64,000 bases of DNA from Brevipalpus yothersi (Eukaryota > Arthropoda > Arachnida > Trombidiformes > Tenuipalpidae), in the NCBI GenBank assembly GCA_003956705.1, contig QZCP01000079.1, positions 69,090-133,089 on the forward strand, written 5' to 3'. The notes beneath the pieces were generated by a model, which saw nothing but the letters and a program-made list of their open reading frames with translations, was not told the origin of the DNA and did not search any database. Of the stretch, positions 12,911 to 23,494 are shown one piece after another (positions within the stretch are counted from its first letter, which is position 1; each line of letters begins with the position of its first letter). A program made the position numbers and the translations under genes.

Positions 12911-15242
12911 GATGATGTGATATGATATGATATGATGATAATATAACAATATTTTTTTCAAATATTTTCAAATTAGAACAAATCAATTTTTGACTTTCGT
13001 GCGAATATAATCACACAAGTGAACGTCTATATTTATCTATGTGTATGTTTATATTTTGATGAAGATGATCAGGTTATGTGACCCAAAAATTACCCACTTT
13101 AATTGGAAGTAGGGTAATACGAGTAGTTAGGAATGTGAAGAAAGATAGAAGAAGTCCAACAAAACTTAAAGTTCTTCAGTCTCAAGTAAATATCAACAAT
13201 CAAAAGTCAATGGCACCAAATTAAATAGGCTGATCATCAAAGCTGAGGTAGTTTGATGGTAAATGAAGTAATTTCAGAATTGAAGGTTGAGATGATAGGC
13301 AATTCTTGATGTCCAATTAAATGGAATGATGAATAAAGTTGGGCAAATGTAATTGTTCACCAATAAATAGATGACACTCAAGTTTTAATCACTCATCACC
13401 AGGTAAAGGGAGAGAGAAAAGAGGAAATAGGTAAGGAATGGTTTGATGAGAAAACGTTGATTGTGAGAGGAGAGAGAGAAAAAAAGTAGGAAAAACTGAA
13501 TTTAGACCATCTTTATCACTGATCTATGACAACTGAAAAGAATAATGGTTGACAATCTAAACACATATCATCTGCAACAGTTACAAAAGTATATATAATA
13601 GACACACATACACAGGTAACTAAGGGAATGACAGGCACGGTTTATATGTAAACACAAAACTATTCCCTTTCTCTCTCTCTTATTCAGTTGATTAGTTTGG
13701 GTAGATGTTTTTCACGGCGGGAATATTGATGATGATGTTTCCTTCTTCTCTTACACCTTACTCTCTCGTTCATATGGACTTTCACTGTACTTCTGTGTTT
13801 AAAAATTAACATTCACAATCCAAATTCACTAGTTGACTGTCTCCTCTGCACTCTCTATCAACTTTCTTGTGGTGGATAACTTTTCAAAAAGCTTATATTT
13901 TCGGTAGGAACCATGCAAGCAAGATGAAGGAAGAAATTTGAGAGCCGACAAGTAAGAGAGAGAGAGAGAGAAAGAGGAACGCTAAGAGAGAGCTTCAAAG
14001 TTTAGCCAGCAAGGCAACATAACTTCGGACACCGCCCAAGCTCTACCTTTTTCAGAGAGAGAGAAGAGAGAGAGAGAGAAACAGGTATGAAAGAAAGAGA
14101 GAAGAGAGAGGAAAAGAGAGAAGAGAGAGAAAAAGAAAGAGGAAAGAGAAATAAGAGAGTTCCTCTTTCCCATCGACTTGCATTTTTCTCTCTTCCTCCA
14201 TACTTTGGGTAACTTCCCGTGACTTTCCTCCACTTTGACTGGTACCTTTTTGTGCTTAGTAAGAAGGGTCTTGGCTAACTTTTTGGTGTAAAAAATATGC
14301 CATTTCATTTTTATGCTTGTTATGTGAACACGAATGACAAACATGTTCTCATAAATTTTGAGAATTCTTGAGAAAAAAAGCTGGAAAAGACTGAATGAGA
14401 TCTGAATAGAAGCACTTTCTGGGGTACCTGTGTGTATGTTCATTATCAGAGGTGGCTAGAAAAAAATGAAAGCTTGAGAATTCAGCGGTTGGAATGTTGA
14501 AAGAAAACTTGAATCGGTATCTGAAGGTGTAGATGTATAGATAGCTTGATTGGATCATAAGTTTTATTGCAGAATGAAGAGGAGATATTTTGAATGATGA
14601 AAGCGGATAGGAAAATTTCTATGATGAGAGAAAATTAGCTAATGAAGGAAAGGAGAGAGATGAATATTTCCACTGGTCGATTGGAATTCAAACTGATAGA
14701 AAAATTCTTAATTCGCTCAACAAACTTTGTCCAAACTGGATGGACACTTATCACGAATAAAACTCGGAAGAATTCTCCTTGATCAGTAATCATAGGCTAA
14801 TACTGAGCAAAAAATTCATCATGGTGGTAACATCGGGAGAAAATTTGATTCAACCACTTTCTGAATATTGATCCATCGCTCAATCACCGTGGAAAACCCG
14901 AGTTTAGTACCCAGATTAATCGAATATTTCATGATCCACATTAGATGAGGGGATGAATGAGATATCAGAGAACTTGTAGAATATAGAAGTTTTACGCTAA
15001 GATCAACAAACAAAACTGTGATGAAATTCTTTGTGAATTTTATCATGAAAGATTGAAAGAAGAAATCTCATGATTCAATAGTTAGATGATATCAAAACAT
15101 TAAAAAACATCTCCTGGAACATCATAAATTACATTCGAAAAGATGTTGAACAATTGAGTTTCAAATGCAATCATCAACACAGTGGCACAAAGTATCCATC
15201 GGCTAATTATCAAGCAAAATTATCAATTAAATCATTACTTAC
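12911..15242. other. Intergenic or intronic DNA between two claudin-like first exons
   Basis: No exon matching the claudin family could be found between the two first exons. The stretch has GA-rich low-complexity DNA at about 13950-14160. If the upstream exon splices to the shared exons, this is one 3-kb intron. Confidence 0.55.
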
Positions 15243-15513
15243 GAGGTCTTAAGAAGAAGGCAAGAAAGTAGAGATCCTCATCCAAAATCCATCGACAACC
15301 ACGATACTGTATATCATATCTTAAATAAGGATCCTCAAAATAATAGAAACACGCTTCCCATAGTCCAAGATTTCGGAAACGCTTTAAATGAGAATATCCA
15401 TCAGATGCTAGCCAATAAGGTGTTGAAAATGCAATTAAAACAATAATACAACTTGTGAATGTAAATATGGCCGCATAACTGGAAGGCCTGATAGCGGTGA
15501 TATCGAGCAGCAT
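15243..15513 (-). CDS. Second claudin-like first exon (alternative exon 1 or partial paralogue)
   Basis: Encodes about 90 residues: a Met, span 1 ending STPYWLAS, then GLWEACF and RGCRWIL, clearly paralogous to the exon at 12634-12910. It ends at a good donor (C|GTAAGT) in phase 1, the same phase and the same place in the protein. No second set of exons for spans 2-4 was found before 12910. The simplest reading is an alternative first exon splicing to 12240-12091 and 11859-11621, giving about 219 aa; an orphan duplicated exon is the alternative. Confidence 0.7.
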
Positions 15514-16271
15514 GATGATGAAAAAAGATGTGTTTAAATGATAAATATGAATAATGGCAATACACTGATATACTTCAATCACATGGATATTGGCTACTTT
15601 GATCACCAGTCAAAACTAATCAAGTTGAAACAAGAGAGAGAGAGAAAAAAAAACAATGAATGATGAATGAAAACAATTCTGTGGCACTTGTCAGGATACT
15701 TTTTCTATACTTCCAATGAAGGTCCTACCTATTATTCCATGGTCTCTCTCTTCCTTTTTTGCCCACCTAGTCATAAAAATATATATCTATATTCACACAA
15801 TACAATCGATCAATTAGGCCACAAATGAATTACAATCACAATTGAATAAATATGCGGGTGTGTTGATTTTTTTTTTCACTTCAATACTGATCAGAAAACT
15901 TTTGTATGTGTATAAACATTATTATTCAATTGAAGCTATGTTATAACATAGCTTCATATCAACTTGCGCCTCATGTCGGCAGAAGCGCTTTTTTTCGGTT
16001 CATGATGGTGAAAAGTTCTGGAAGATGGATCAGAAATTATGGACGAAAATCGATGGAAATTGTTTTAATCATTAGAATGGGTGGGGAGAGAGTAGGAAAA
16101 AAGAGAGATCACATTTGATGTTTAAAAATTGATCAGAAAAGTTTGATTGATGAAAAAAAAGTTGGCATAGTGAAAAATAGTTGTTGATATCCTTACTTTT
16201 GTGACAAGAAGGAAGGAACTTATTTGATCTTCTTCAAAGAGAGACAGATGAAGGAAGAGAAGGCACAGAAT
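15514..16271. other. Intergenic spacer
   Basis: No supported gene. It includes the 5' flank of the alternative claudin-like exon and the 3' flank of GRWD1. Confidence 0.6.
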
Positions 16272-17895
16272 TTAATTGCTGATAGTTTTAAATATATCAA
16301 AACTATCAGCTGATGTGCTGATAATTAGGCCAGGAATTTGGGGATGAAAATGAATTTCTTTCACTTCTTTTTGGCCTTCGTGAATGAAGAGTAATTGTGG
16401 AGGAACATCACCATACTTTCGAGACATTTCTTCTTCCTCTTCACGCATTTGTTTTCGCTCTTCATCATCCTCTTCATCCTCATCTTCTTCCTCATCATCG
16501 TCTTCGGAACTTTCATTGTCATTATCATTTTCTCCACAATCCATCTTCTCAGATTCTTGCCTGTTGATGAAGAAGGACGAGAATTTAATCGACTGATTCT
16601 CAGTAAAATTTCTCTCTCCAAGAAAATTTGAGAGAAAAATGAGCGTATCAATACTTACTTGACACCATTTCGATTTAATTGTAGACTTTCTTCATCCTCT
16701 TCCACTGAGAGATCCCAAATATTAACTTGATCCTCACCAGAAGAAATGAATACGCTGGCATCATCAGGATCCCATTCTAATGATGTGATAGGAGTACAAT
16801 GATACTTGAAAGTTGCAATTGGTGAAGCTCTTTGAGATGAATTGGAAAATTTACGGAAATCCCAAACTTTTAATATACCATCATCTCCTCCGGAAAGAAG
16901 AAAAGCTGGATCTTTATGATTCCATGAGATCACATTAACATCACAATCATGAGCTTCCTTCATATTCAATATACAAGATGATAAAGCAGGTTTGCGAATA
17001 TCCCATATTTTTATCGATTTATCAACAGAACATGATGCTAATATTTTATCCTCTGTGGGAGACCATTGAATATCTTCCACAGATGCCTCATGACCAATGA
17101 GTGGAGTTTGATCAACATGCCAAGTTCCACCATCTCGAGGTTTCCAAATATGAATATTCTTATAACAATCACCTGTTGCCAAATATCCTGGGCTAACAGT
17201 TGACCAACCGATACCGAAACCTTCGGTTGGATGTCCAGAGAAGGCAAAATATGGTTGAATTGCATGCTCTTTACGAGCAATTGTCAAATCTTTAAGCTCA
17301 AAAAGGGAACGAGTAATATCATAAATACGAACACAACCTGAAAATAATAGCATAATATTTATCATAATGATGATCAAAAGTTTGTTTGTACAAAATACAC
17401 ATGGTACAAAATGATGAAATTATGGTAGCCAATCTCATCATCACCAAAAATGTCATAATTCTTACCAGAAGAGCACCATAAGGCAATAAGACCAGATGGA
17501 CCAAACTGAGTGTACCTAATTCGATTAATTTCTCCCCATGGATGTGGTATATCAATAGCTCTCAATATCGGTTGTAAATCTGGATTCTCATTATCATCAT
17601 CACTATCCGATTCATCTTCCTCATCTTCTTCATCTTCCTCACTATCATCACCTCCACCACGTCTTTTTTTACGAAATTTCTTCAACTCAGAAAAACGAAG
17701 AGCATGAATAGCATTTTGATTAGCTCTTGGAGCTTGTGTTCCAGTGACCAAAATCAATGAAAGTTTATCACGATCAAGTCGTTCTTCACCACAACCATCA
17801 TCATCAGGAACCACATCGAAACTTAAACACGGAAACCCTGTTTGTGCTGAATGATACAACACATAGGCTGATTTGTCAAACTCTTTATCACCCAT
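16272..17895 (-). CDS. GRWD1: Glutamate-rich WD repeat-containing protein 1 (RRB1 homologue), 3 exons
   Basis: Nucleolar/nuclear WD40 protein of ribosome biogenesis; the family acts as a chaperone for ribosomal protein uL3 in 60S assembly. Exons 17895-17466, 17337-16659 and 16560-16272 give 465 aa, close to the usual ~446. The N-terminal third has the family's DxVPDDDG segment, an acidic run (about residues 90-115), then WGEINRIRYT leading into the propeller. Exon 2 contains successive WD repeats ending IWK, IWD, VWD and IWD. An unusual second acidic block (about 375-415) sits just before the final HEGQKEVKEIHFHP repeat. Both acidic runs are simple GAA/GAT expansions. Start Met at 17895 gives MGDKEFDKSAYVLYH. 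It is head-to-head with the J-protein gene across the gap region. Confidence 0.93.
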
Positions 17896-18012
17896 ATTAA
17901 CACCCTACACAGATACACACTTACACACACAAACAAGGCGAGATCAAAATTAAATCAAAATTTAAATGGACACCAACAAACACAACAATCTTATCACATT
18001 TGAACAAGCACA

Positions 18013-18132
18013 CACACACACATTCTTCATCCACATGGCGCGAGTCATGTGTTTGTGTGGAGCATTCTTTGGTTAGAATATTCTGAGCATACTCGCAAGT
18101 TGAGGGAACGCCTGAAGGAATTAATATAAATT

Positions 18133-18207
<75 letters not shown>
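18013..18207. repeat. Direct repeat, left copy (flanks assembly gap)
   Basis: A (CA)n run, about 110 bp of unique sequence and a long (GA)n tract, repeated essentially identically at 18401-18592 on the other side of a run of N. Most likely two unmerged versions of one locus at a scaffold join. Confidence 0.85.
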
Positions 18208-18209
<2 letters not shown>

Positions 18210-18211
18210 GA

Positions 18212-18400
18212 NNNNNNNNNNNNNNNNNNNNNNNNNNNNNNNNNNNNNNNNNNNNNNNNNNNNNNNNNNNNNNNNNNNNNNNNNNNNNNNNNNNNNNNNN
18301 NNNNNNNNNNNNNNNNNNNNNNNNNNNNNNNNNNNNNNNNNNNNNNNNNNNNNNNNNNNNNNNNNNNNNNNNNNNNNNNNNNNNNNNNNNNNNNNNNNNN
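18212..18400. other. Run of N (assembly gap)
   Basis: 189 undetermined bases between a (GA)n tract and a repeated (CA)n segment. Translations across it are meaningless. Confidence 0.99.
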
Positions 18401-18520
18401 CACACACACATTCTTCATCCACATGGCGCGAGTCATGTGTTTGTGTGGAGCATTCTTTGGTTAGAATATTCTGAGCATACTCGCAAGTTGAGGGAACGCC
18501 TGAAGGAATTAATATAAATT

Positions 18521-18592
<72 letters not shown>
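18401..18592. repeat. Direct repeat, right copy (flanks assembly gap)
   Basis: Same order of (CA)n, unique segment and (GA)n as 18013-18207, with no difference seen outside the GA tract length. Confidence 0.85.
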
Positions 18593-18594
<2 letters not shown>

Positions 18595-19079
18595 GGAACA
18601 TTTTCATTTTAATTCTCTCATTTTTGTTAGATAATAATTTTTTTTGGCGGCTATCAAGTGTGATCAAGTGTGGAGTAAGGTGGTGAAAAAATTATTTCAA
18701 AGTGATCCCTTTAAAAGTTGATACTAGTTGATATTACAATTTTTTTCATCTCAAATTTTGCTAAATTTCTTTGATGTTTTAAGTTGATCGAAGGACATCG
18801 TATTTAAGACATTGAAGTGTGTGTGTGTGAGTGAAGTTCTTTTTTTGATTCACCAAAAACTTTCTTCTTCGACTACTTCTTCTCCTGCTTCTTCTTCATC
18901 ATCATCATATTCTTCATTATTATCATCGTTCTCCTTTTACGGTGACTTTTTTATTCTTCTCCGGTGAAGTGTTAGTGAAAAAGAAAATTTCCATTCAATT
19001 CACTTTCGTTTCTGATCAATTTATCAGTTAATATATTCTACCGTAAAGAAAATATTGACTGGGAATTGTTTGTCAAATT
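18593..19079 (+). promoter_or_regulatory. 5' flank / 5' UTR of the J-protein gene
   Basis: AT-rich, TTC/ATC-rich DNA before the DNAJB6-like start codon. No clear TATA box was found; GRWD1 starts 1.2 kb away on the other strand. Confidence 0.45.
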
Positions 19080-20773
19080 ATGGGTGATAAGGAGGATTAT
19101 TATGCGGTTTTGGGTGTCAAAAGATCGGCCACCACAGATGAAATCAAAAAAGCATACCGTAAATTGGCTCTAAAATATCATCCTGATAAAAATCCAAATG
19201 GTACCGAAAAATTTAAAGCTATCAGTCGTGCTTATGAGGTGTTGAGTTCTCCTGATAAAAGACGATTACACGATTCTCGTAATAATGGTGATGGCTGGAT
19301 GAATGGTAATCATCATCACCATCATTCCAACATGGGAGGAGGAGGACATTTTAGTACATTTTCGAGTTTTCGAGATCCTAATGAAATTTTTAAAGAATTT
19401 TTTGGCCATCAAAAAATGTTCTCACACTTTTTTGATGACAATATGAGCATGAATAGAGGAAAAAGTGATAATACACATCGATTTAATGGCTCAAACCCTT
19501 TTACATTCGATAATTTTGACACTTTCAATTCATCAGAATCAAATTTTTCAAATGATTCTAGTAAACTTGGTGTAAGAAGAACAAGTACATCTACTCGCTT
19601 TTGTAACGGAAAAAAGATTGAAACTAAAAAGTAAGTATTTTATTGATCTATATCTCACATTTCTCCCAATATTTATCGATATTCTTATTCATTCAATTCT
19701 GGACATTTTTTTTCTCCTCACCCATGTTGATCCATTTTTTTCCACCTTTCTCAAAATGAGTGTCTTTTTTTCTGTTTGTATTTCATTGCAAGACACATTC
19801 TACCCCTAGAGACATAGGTTGATGACCTCTGCTTCTTTTTTCTATCATAGTGCATTTACCTCTACCCTCGTGTTCATAAGCATACATTTTTTTCTCTCTC
19901 TTTTCCTCTCTTTCTAGTCATACTTTCTCTCAATCATAATTTCAAGTCTAAGCACATTCACCTAGCTTTCTTCTTGAACTTTGCTTCTTCCTACACATTT
20001 CTTGTCCGACATGGGAAAGAACTATCACCTCAAAAATTTAGTGGGATTTCGAAATTATATTTTGATCATCTCACTCATAGAAAGTTCATCAGATAGAGTT
20101 TCCCTATGATTTTTAACCAGGAAGAATTGTCTGTTCTGAAGGTGGAAGAGAGGAAGAGAGAGAGAGAATCTCTCATTTCTCCAGGTTCAATGTACTTGAT
20201 TGGGTTGCTCCATCATTATATGTTGCATCCAAATTCATTCATCTCCACTTATGAGAGAAGAGATGAAAGAAGAATTAAATGCTCACACAAATGATTGGGA
20301 ACAAAAAAAATCAATGACTTGTAACAGACAGCACTCTCAAACTGCAGGCTAAAAATATTGCTCCAACTTTGTTGCGAGTTAAAATGAAATCCTTAACTTG
20401 ATGGTGAACCATAAGAAGGTTATATTTTTGTTCATCTGAACTATATTCCAGTAGAGTTTTGATATAAGAAGGAGGATTATTCTTGATCATACTATAACAA
20501 CGATTTTTGGTAGAGATTTGATTGAATTGAAAAGTCTGAATGGCAAAGAACTAGTTCCTCTAGATACCAAGTTCATCATTCAATGCTGATGAAATGATTC
20601 TTCCTGATTTATTGGAAAATTTTCACATTTTCTCTCTCTTTTCTCATTCTCTCAGGATATTTGAAAATGGAATCGAAACTATAACAGTTATTGAAGATGG
20701 TGAATTGAAATCCCGTACGGTGAATGGTGTTGCCCAGCCGATCGGACCAGTCAGTCAAAGGGCCAAGTGTTAA
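19080..20773 (+). CDS. DNAJB6: DnaJ homologue, DNAJB6/Mrj type, 2 exons
   Basis: Hsp70 co-chaperone of the class B J-protein group that suppresses aggregation. Exons 19080-19630 and 20656-20773 (GT-AG, phase 2) give 222 aa. The J domain occupies residues 1-70, starting EDYYAVLGVKRSAT, with the HPD motif in KYHPDKNP that stimulates Hsp70 ATPase. Then come a short His/Gly linker, a Gly/Phe-rich and Ser/Asn-rich middle with FKEFFGHQ, and the DNAJB6-type tail TSTRFCNGKKIETKKIFENG with GELKSRTVNG in exon 2. The tail matches vertebrate DNAJB6 (TSTKF.NG..I.TKRI.ENG) and separates it from other J-proteins. The 1-kb intron contains no other gene. Confidence 0.9.
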
Positions 20774-21308
20774 ATTATAATTATGATTGAATTCAATTCC
20801 CTAATTTTTCAAGTATTCGAATTGCGCTGGAAAAAATTGATGTCTTGATCAGATTCCTGTTTTTCATTAGCTGAGGCAGTCGTCTCATCAGCTCTTGATA
20901 ACAATCTGAGGCTCAAATTTGAGATGATATTAACTCTCACGCAAATCCTATGAATCCAATTGCAGCTGAAAAAATTATGGGTTTGGAATTTCAAGGACAG
21001 ACAACGATAAAGAAAATCTAGAACAAATAGCTCAATTTTCAAGTATTGCTTTTATACTATTTCTGACCGTGAATCTTGCACACATAATGTGTAATTGAAC
21101 AATAAGGCAGAAGATTTGGCATTAAATTATATATTCAACACTTTAAGAAATATCACTTTGATGATGAAAATTATTTTTTACAGACTCCAAGATAGATTGG
21201 GAGGAATGAAAAATGAAGAAATATCAAAAAAGTTCCACACAGCTGTATGTATACAAGGACATGTGTAGGATAGAGTCAAGAACGCTTGAAATGAACACCT
21301 TAGGAGGA
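20774..21308. other. Convergent intergenic region
   Basis: 3' flanks of the J-protein gene and of PLRG1; nothing else supported. Confidence 0.6.
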
Positions 21309-22808
21309 TTAATAGCGTCGTCTCTTTATGATTTCAGGTTTCCAATTGACAGGATGAGTTTCTTCGGTAGCATCCTCGTCAACTCTGTAGATCTTTATTG
21401 ATTTATCAGCTTCTCCAGTAATCAAACGAGAGCCACTTTTGTCGAAAATCATTTCATAAATACCTCTTTCTGAATCCAATGAGCCAGGTTGAGGTGGAAC
21501 CTGAATACGCTGAAAATTGTAACCAGTTTTCCAATCCCAAAAAAAGATTGACCCTTCATCTCCTCCCGATACGAGAATGTTGTCCTCATTGATTGCCATG
21601 CAGTTAACAATAGTACTCTGACCAACGAAATTTTGAACAAATTTACCTTCTGGAAGAACCCATTGTTTAATATTATCAGCAGCTCCTGATGCGAACATTT
21701 TCAATTTTGGATGAAGCTCAAGAGCTCGAATACTTTTTTTGTGATGAGTGAGAGTTGTCAATGTTTTGCCAGCGATTAGATCCCACATTCTGATGGTCGA
21801 ATCGTGAGAGCCAGTAATAACTTGCGGATCGACTTCTTGACATTGAACAGAAGCGATAGAATTTGTATGACCAGATAGAGCGTGTATTTGTACTTTAGTT
21901 CGCATATCCCACACTCTTCCTACATTATCTCGACCCCCAGTGACTAGAATATCTAGAACAGGATGAAGTGCTAGACAATAAACGCCACTTAAATGGCCAT
22001 GATAGTGACGAATTACCATGTTTTTTTCCAGATCCCAACATTTGACTGTCTTATCCTCACCACATGAAAATAAATATGGATGTCGAGAGCTAATAGCTAA
22101 ACCTCGAACTGGTGATATGTGCCCAGTCAGAGAAACCTTGAGACTTCCACGAGCAAGGTCCCATATCTTGATCAGTCGATCATTTCCACCACTTGCAAAC
22201 CACTCGTTTGTTGGATCGATAGCTAAACTTCTAACCCATCCAGTGTGACTGCTGATGACTCTCATCAATTTCCATGGTGGATGCCACATCGGTTTAGGCA
22301 TTATGGTTGGTTTTCGAGGAATGATTGCTCCAGTGGTTGCCACCAGAGATGAATCAGTATTGACAGCCTTTGGCAAAGCGGCACTTTGACTTCTCTGATC
22401 AATGGCCACCAGAGATTGTGATGAAGGTGTACTCTTAGGACCGAGTACCAGAGCCTTGGACATACTTTCATTTGATCTGATTTTCAAAGATTCTGAGCCA
22501 CCATCACCACTGCTACTACCAATATCAGAGGAATCCAGTAAACCTGGATACTGATCTCGGGCCGCTATTCGTACATCCGCTTCCACAGCATCCGGGTGAT
22601 CGGGCGGTATTTCGAAAGCATGCGATGCGAAACAATTGAGTGTTCGCTTCAATGATCGTACAATTGTTTGCTCAATTTCAGTATCAAAAGGATCTTTTGG
22701 TGTTTGTGTGACATGTGAAGATGATGATGATGATGATGATGACGATTCTCTACGAGCACCACCCGATGATGACCGATATGGTGTGGCTGGCAGCCGTGAT
22801 GATATCAT
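21309..22808 (-). CDS. PLRG1: Pleiotropic regulator 1 (PRP46), spliceosomal WD40 protein
   Basis: Core subunit of the CDC5L/Prp19 complex, needed for pre-mRNA splicing catalysis. Single exon, 499 aa (human 514). The N-terminus carries the conserved RSLKRT segment; a low-complexity Ser linker leads to PTMPKPMWHPPWKLMRVISSH, diagnostic of the family, then seven WD repeats (e.g. GHISPVRGLAIS, GEDKTVKCWDLE, GHLSGVYCLALHP, GSHDSTIRMWDL). It ends ETHPVNWKPEIIKRRRY, almost the vertebrate terminus. The Met at 22808 was chosen because the 19 residues upstream look like translated 5' UTR. It is divergent from XPB across about 0.7 kb. Confidence 0.95.
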   Translation of the reverse strand: MISSRLPATPYRSSSGGARRESSSSSSSSSSHVTQTPKDPFDTEIEQTIVRSLKRTLNCFASHAFEIPPDHPDAVEADVRIAARDQYPGLLDSSDIGSSSGDGGSESLKIRSNESMSKALVLGPKSTPSSQSLVAIDQRSQSAALPKAVNTDSSLVATTGAIIPRKPTIMPKPMWHPPWKLMRVISSHTGWVRSLAIDPTNEWFASGGNDRLIKIWDLARGSLKVSLTGHISPVRGLAISSRHPYLFSCGEDKTVKCWDLEKNMVIRHYHGHLSGVYCLALHPVLDILVTGGRDNVGRVWDMRTKVQIHALSGHTNSIASVQCQEVDPQVITGSHDSTIRMWDLIAGKTLTTLTHHKKSIRALELHPKLKMFASGAADNIKQWVLPEGKFVQNFVGQSTIVNCMAINEDNILVSGGDEGSIFFWDWKTGYNFQRIQVPPQPGSLDSERGIYEMIFDKSGSRLITGEADKSIKIYRVDEDATEETHPVNWKPEIIKRRRY

Positions 22809-23494
22809 GATGATTATTCTAAATTTTACACAATTTGATCTTCCAATCAAATCCAAACAATCCACGAAATCAAATTAAATTTCATCATGCAAAATTTTTC
22901 CATGAAAACAAAACATGAAAAAAGCCGGTCAATTATAATTACTATTGAGCTCAATAGATGGCCCTGATAGTATTACTGGGGAGTATCAGATACTTTCACG
23001 GGTATCTGATACCAACAAAGTATCAACTTTCAAGCTTAATGCATCGCATTGATGCAACAATCAAAATATTATCAAAAGTTTTTATATTTTCAAAGTGTGT
23101 ATGGACATGGAATCGGATTAACATTGACGCCATGATCATTATCAATTAGGGGGTAAGTTATGGGTTTGATGGGTTTGTATGAAGAATTATTTTAAGCTTG
23201 TGGCCACTGATTTATTGTGTGATTTAAGAACGAGAATTACCTCTCTACACCGAGAGCTGCTTAATCCTTCATTTTTCTTGTTCTTGCTCAAAATTGTACC
23301 TCTCTCTACTCCTCACATGCTGTTTTGTGTGTTCATGGTGGATAGAAGTGATTCTCTCTCTTTTTCTCAGGTATTTTTTTTATTCACTATCTCTCTCCTT
23401 GTGTATGATTAATTTGTTGATCATTTACAAATTGTCTGTGCGTGTGTTTGTCATTTAGTCGAATTTGTGTTGGTAAATACACGGTTTACTGAGA
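22809..23494. promoter_or_regulatory. Divergent PLRG1 / XPB promoter region
   Basis: About 690 bp between two divergent start codons must hold both promoters. A partly dyad motif, gtatcagatac followed by gtatctgatac, is visible at about 22983-23011. No TATA box was recognised. Confidence 0.45.

Noticed and set aside
15110..15200. Possible exon 2 for the upstream claudin-like exon (frame around CATVLMIAFETQLFN)
   Set aside because: It does not resemble span 2 of the family, and the acceptor phase does not fit the phase-1 donor without a stop.
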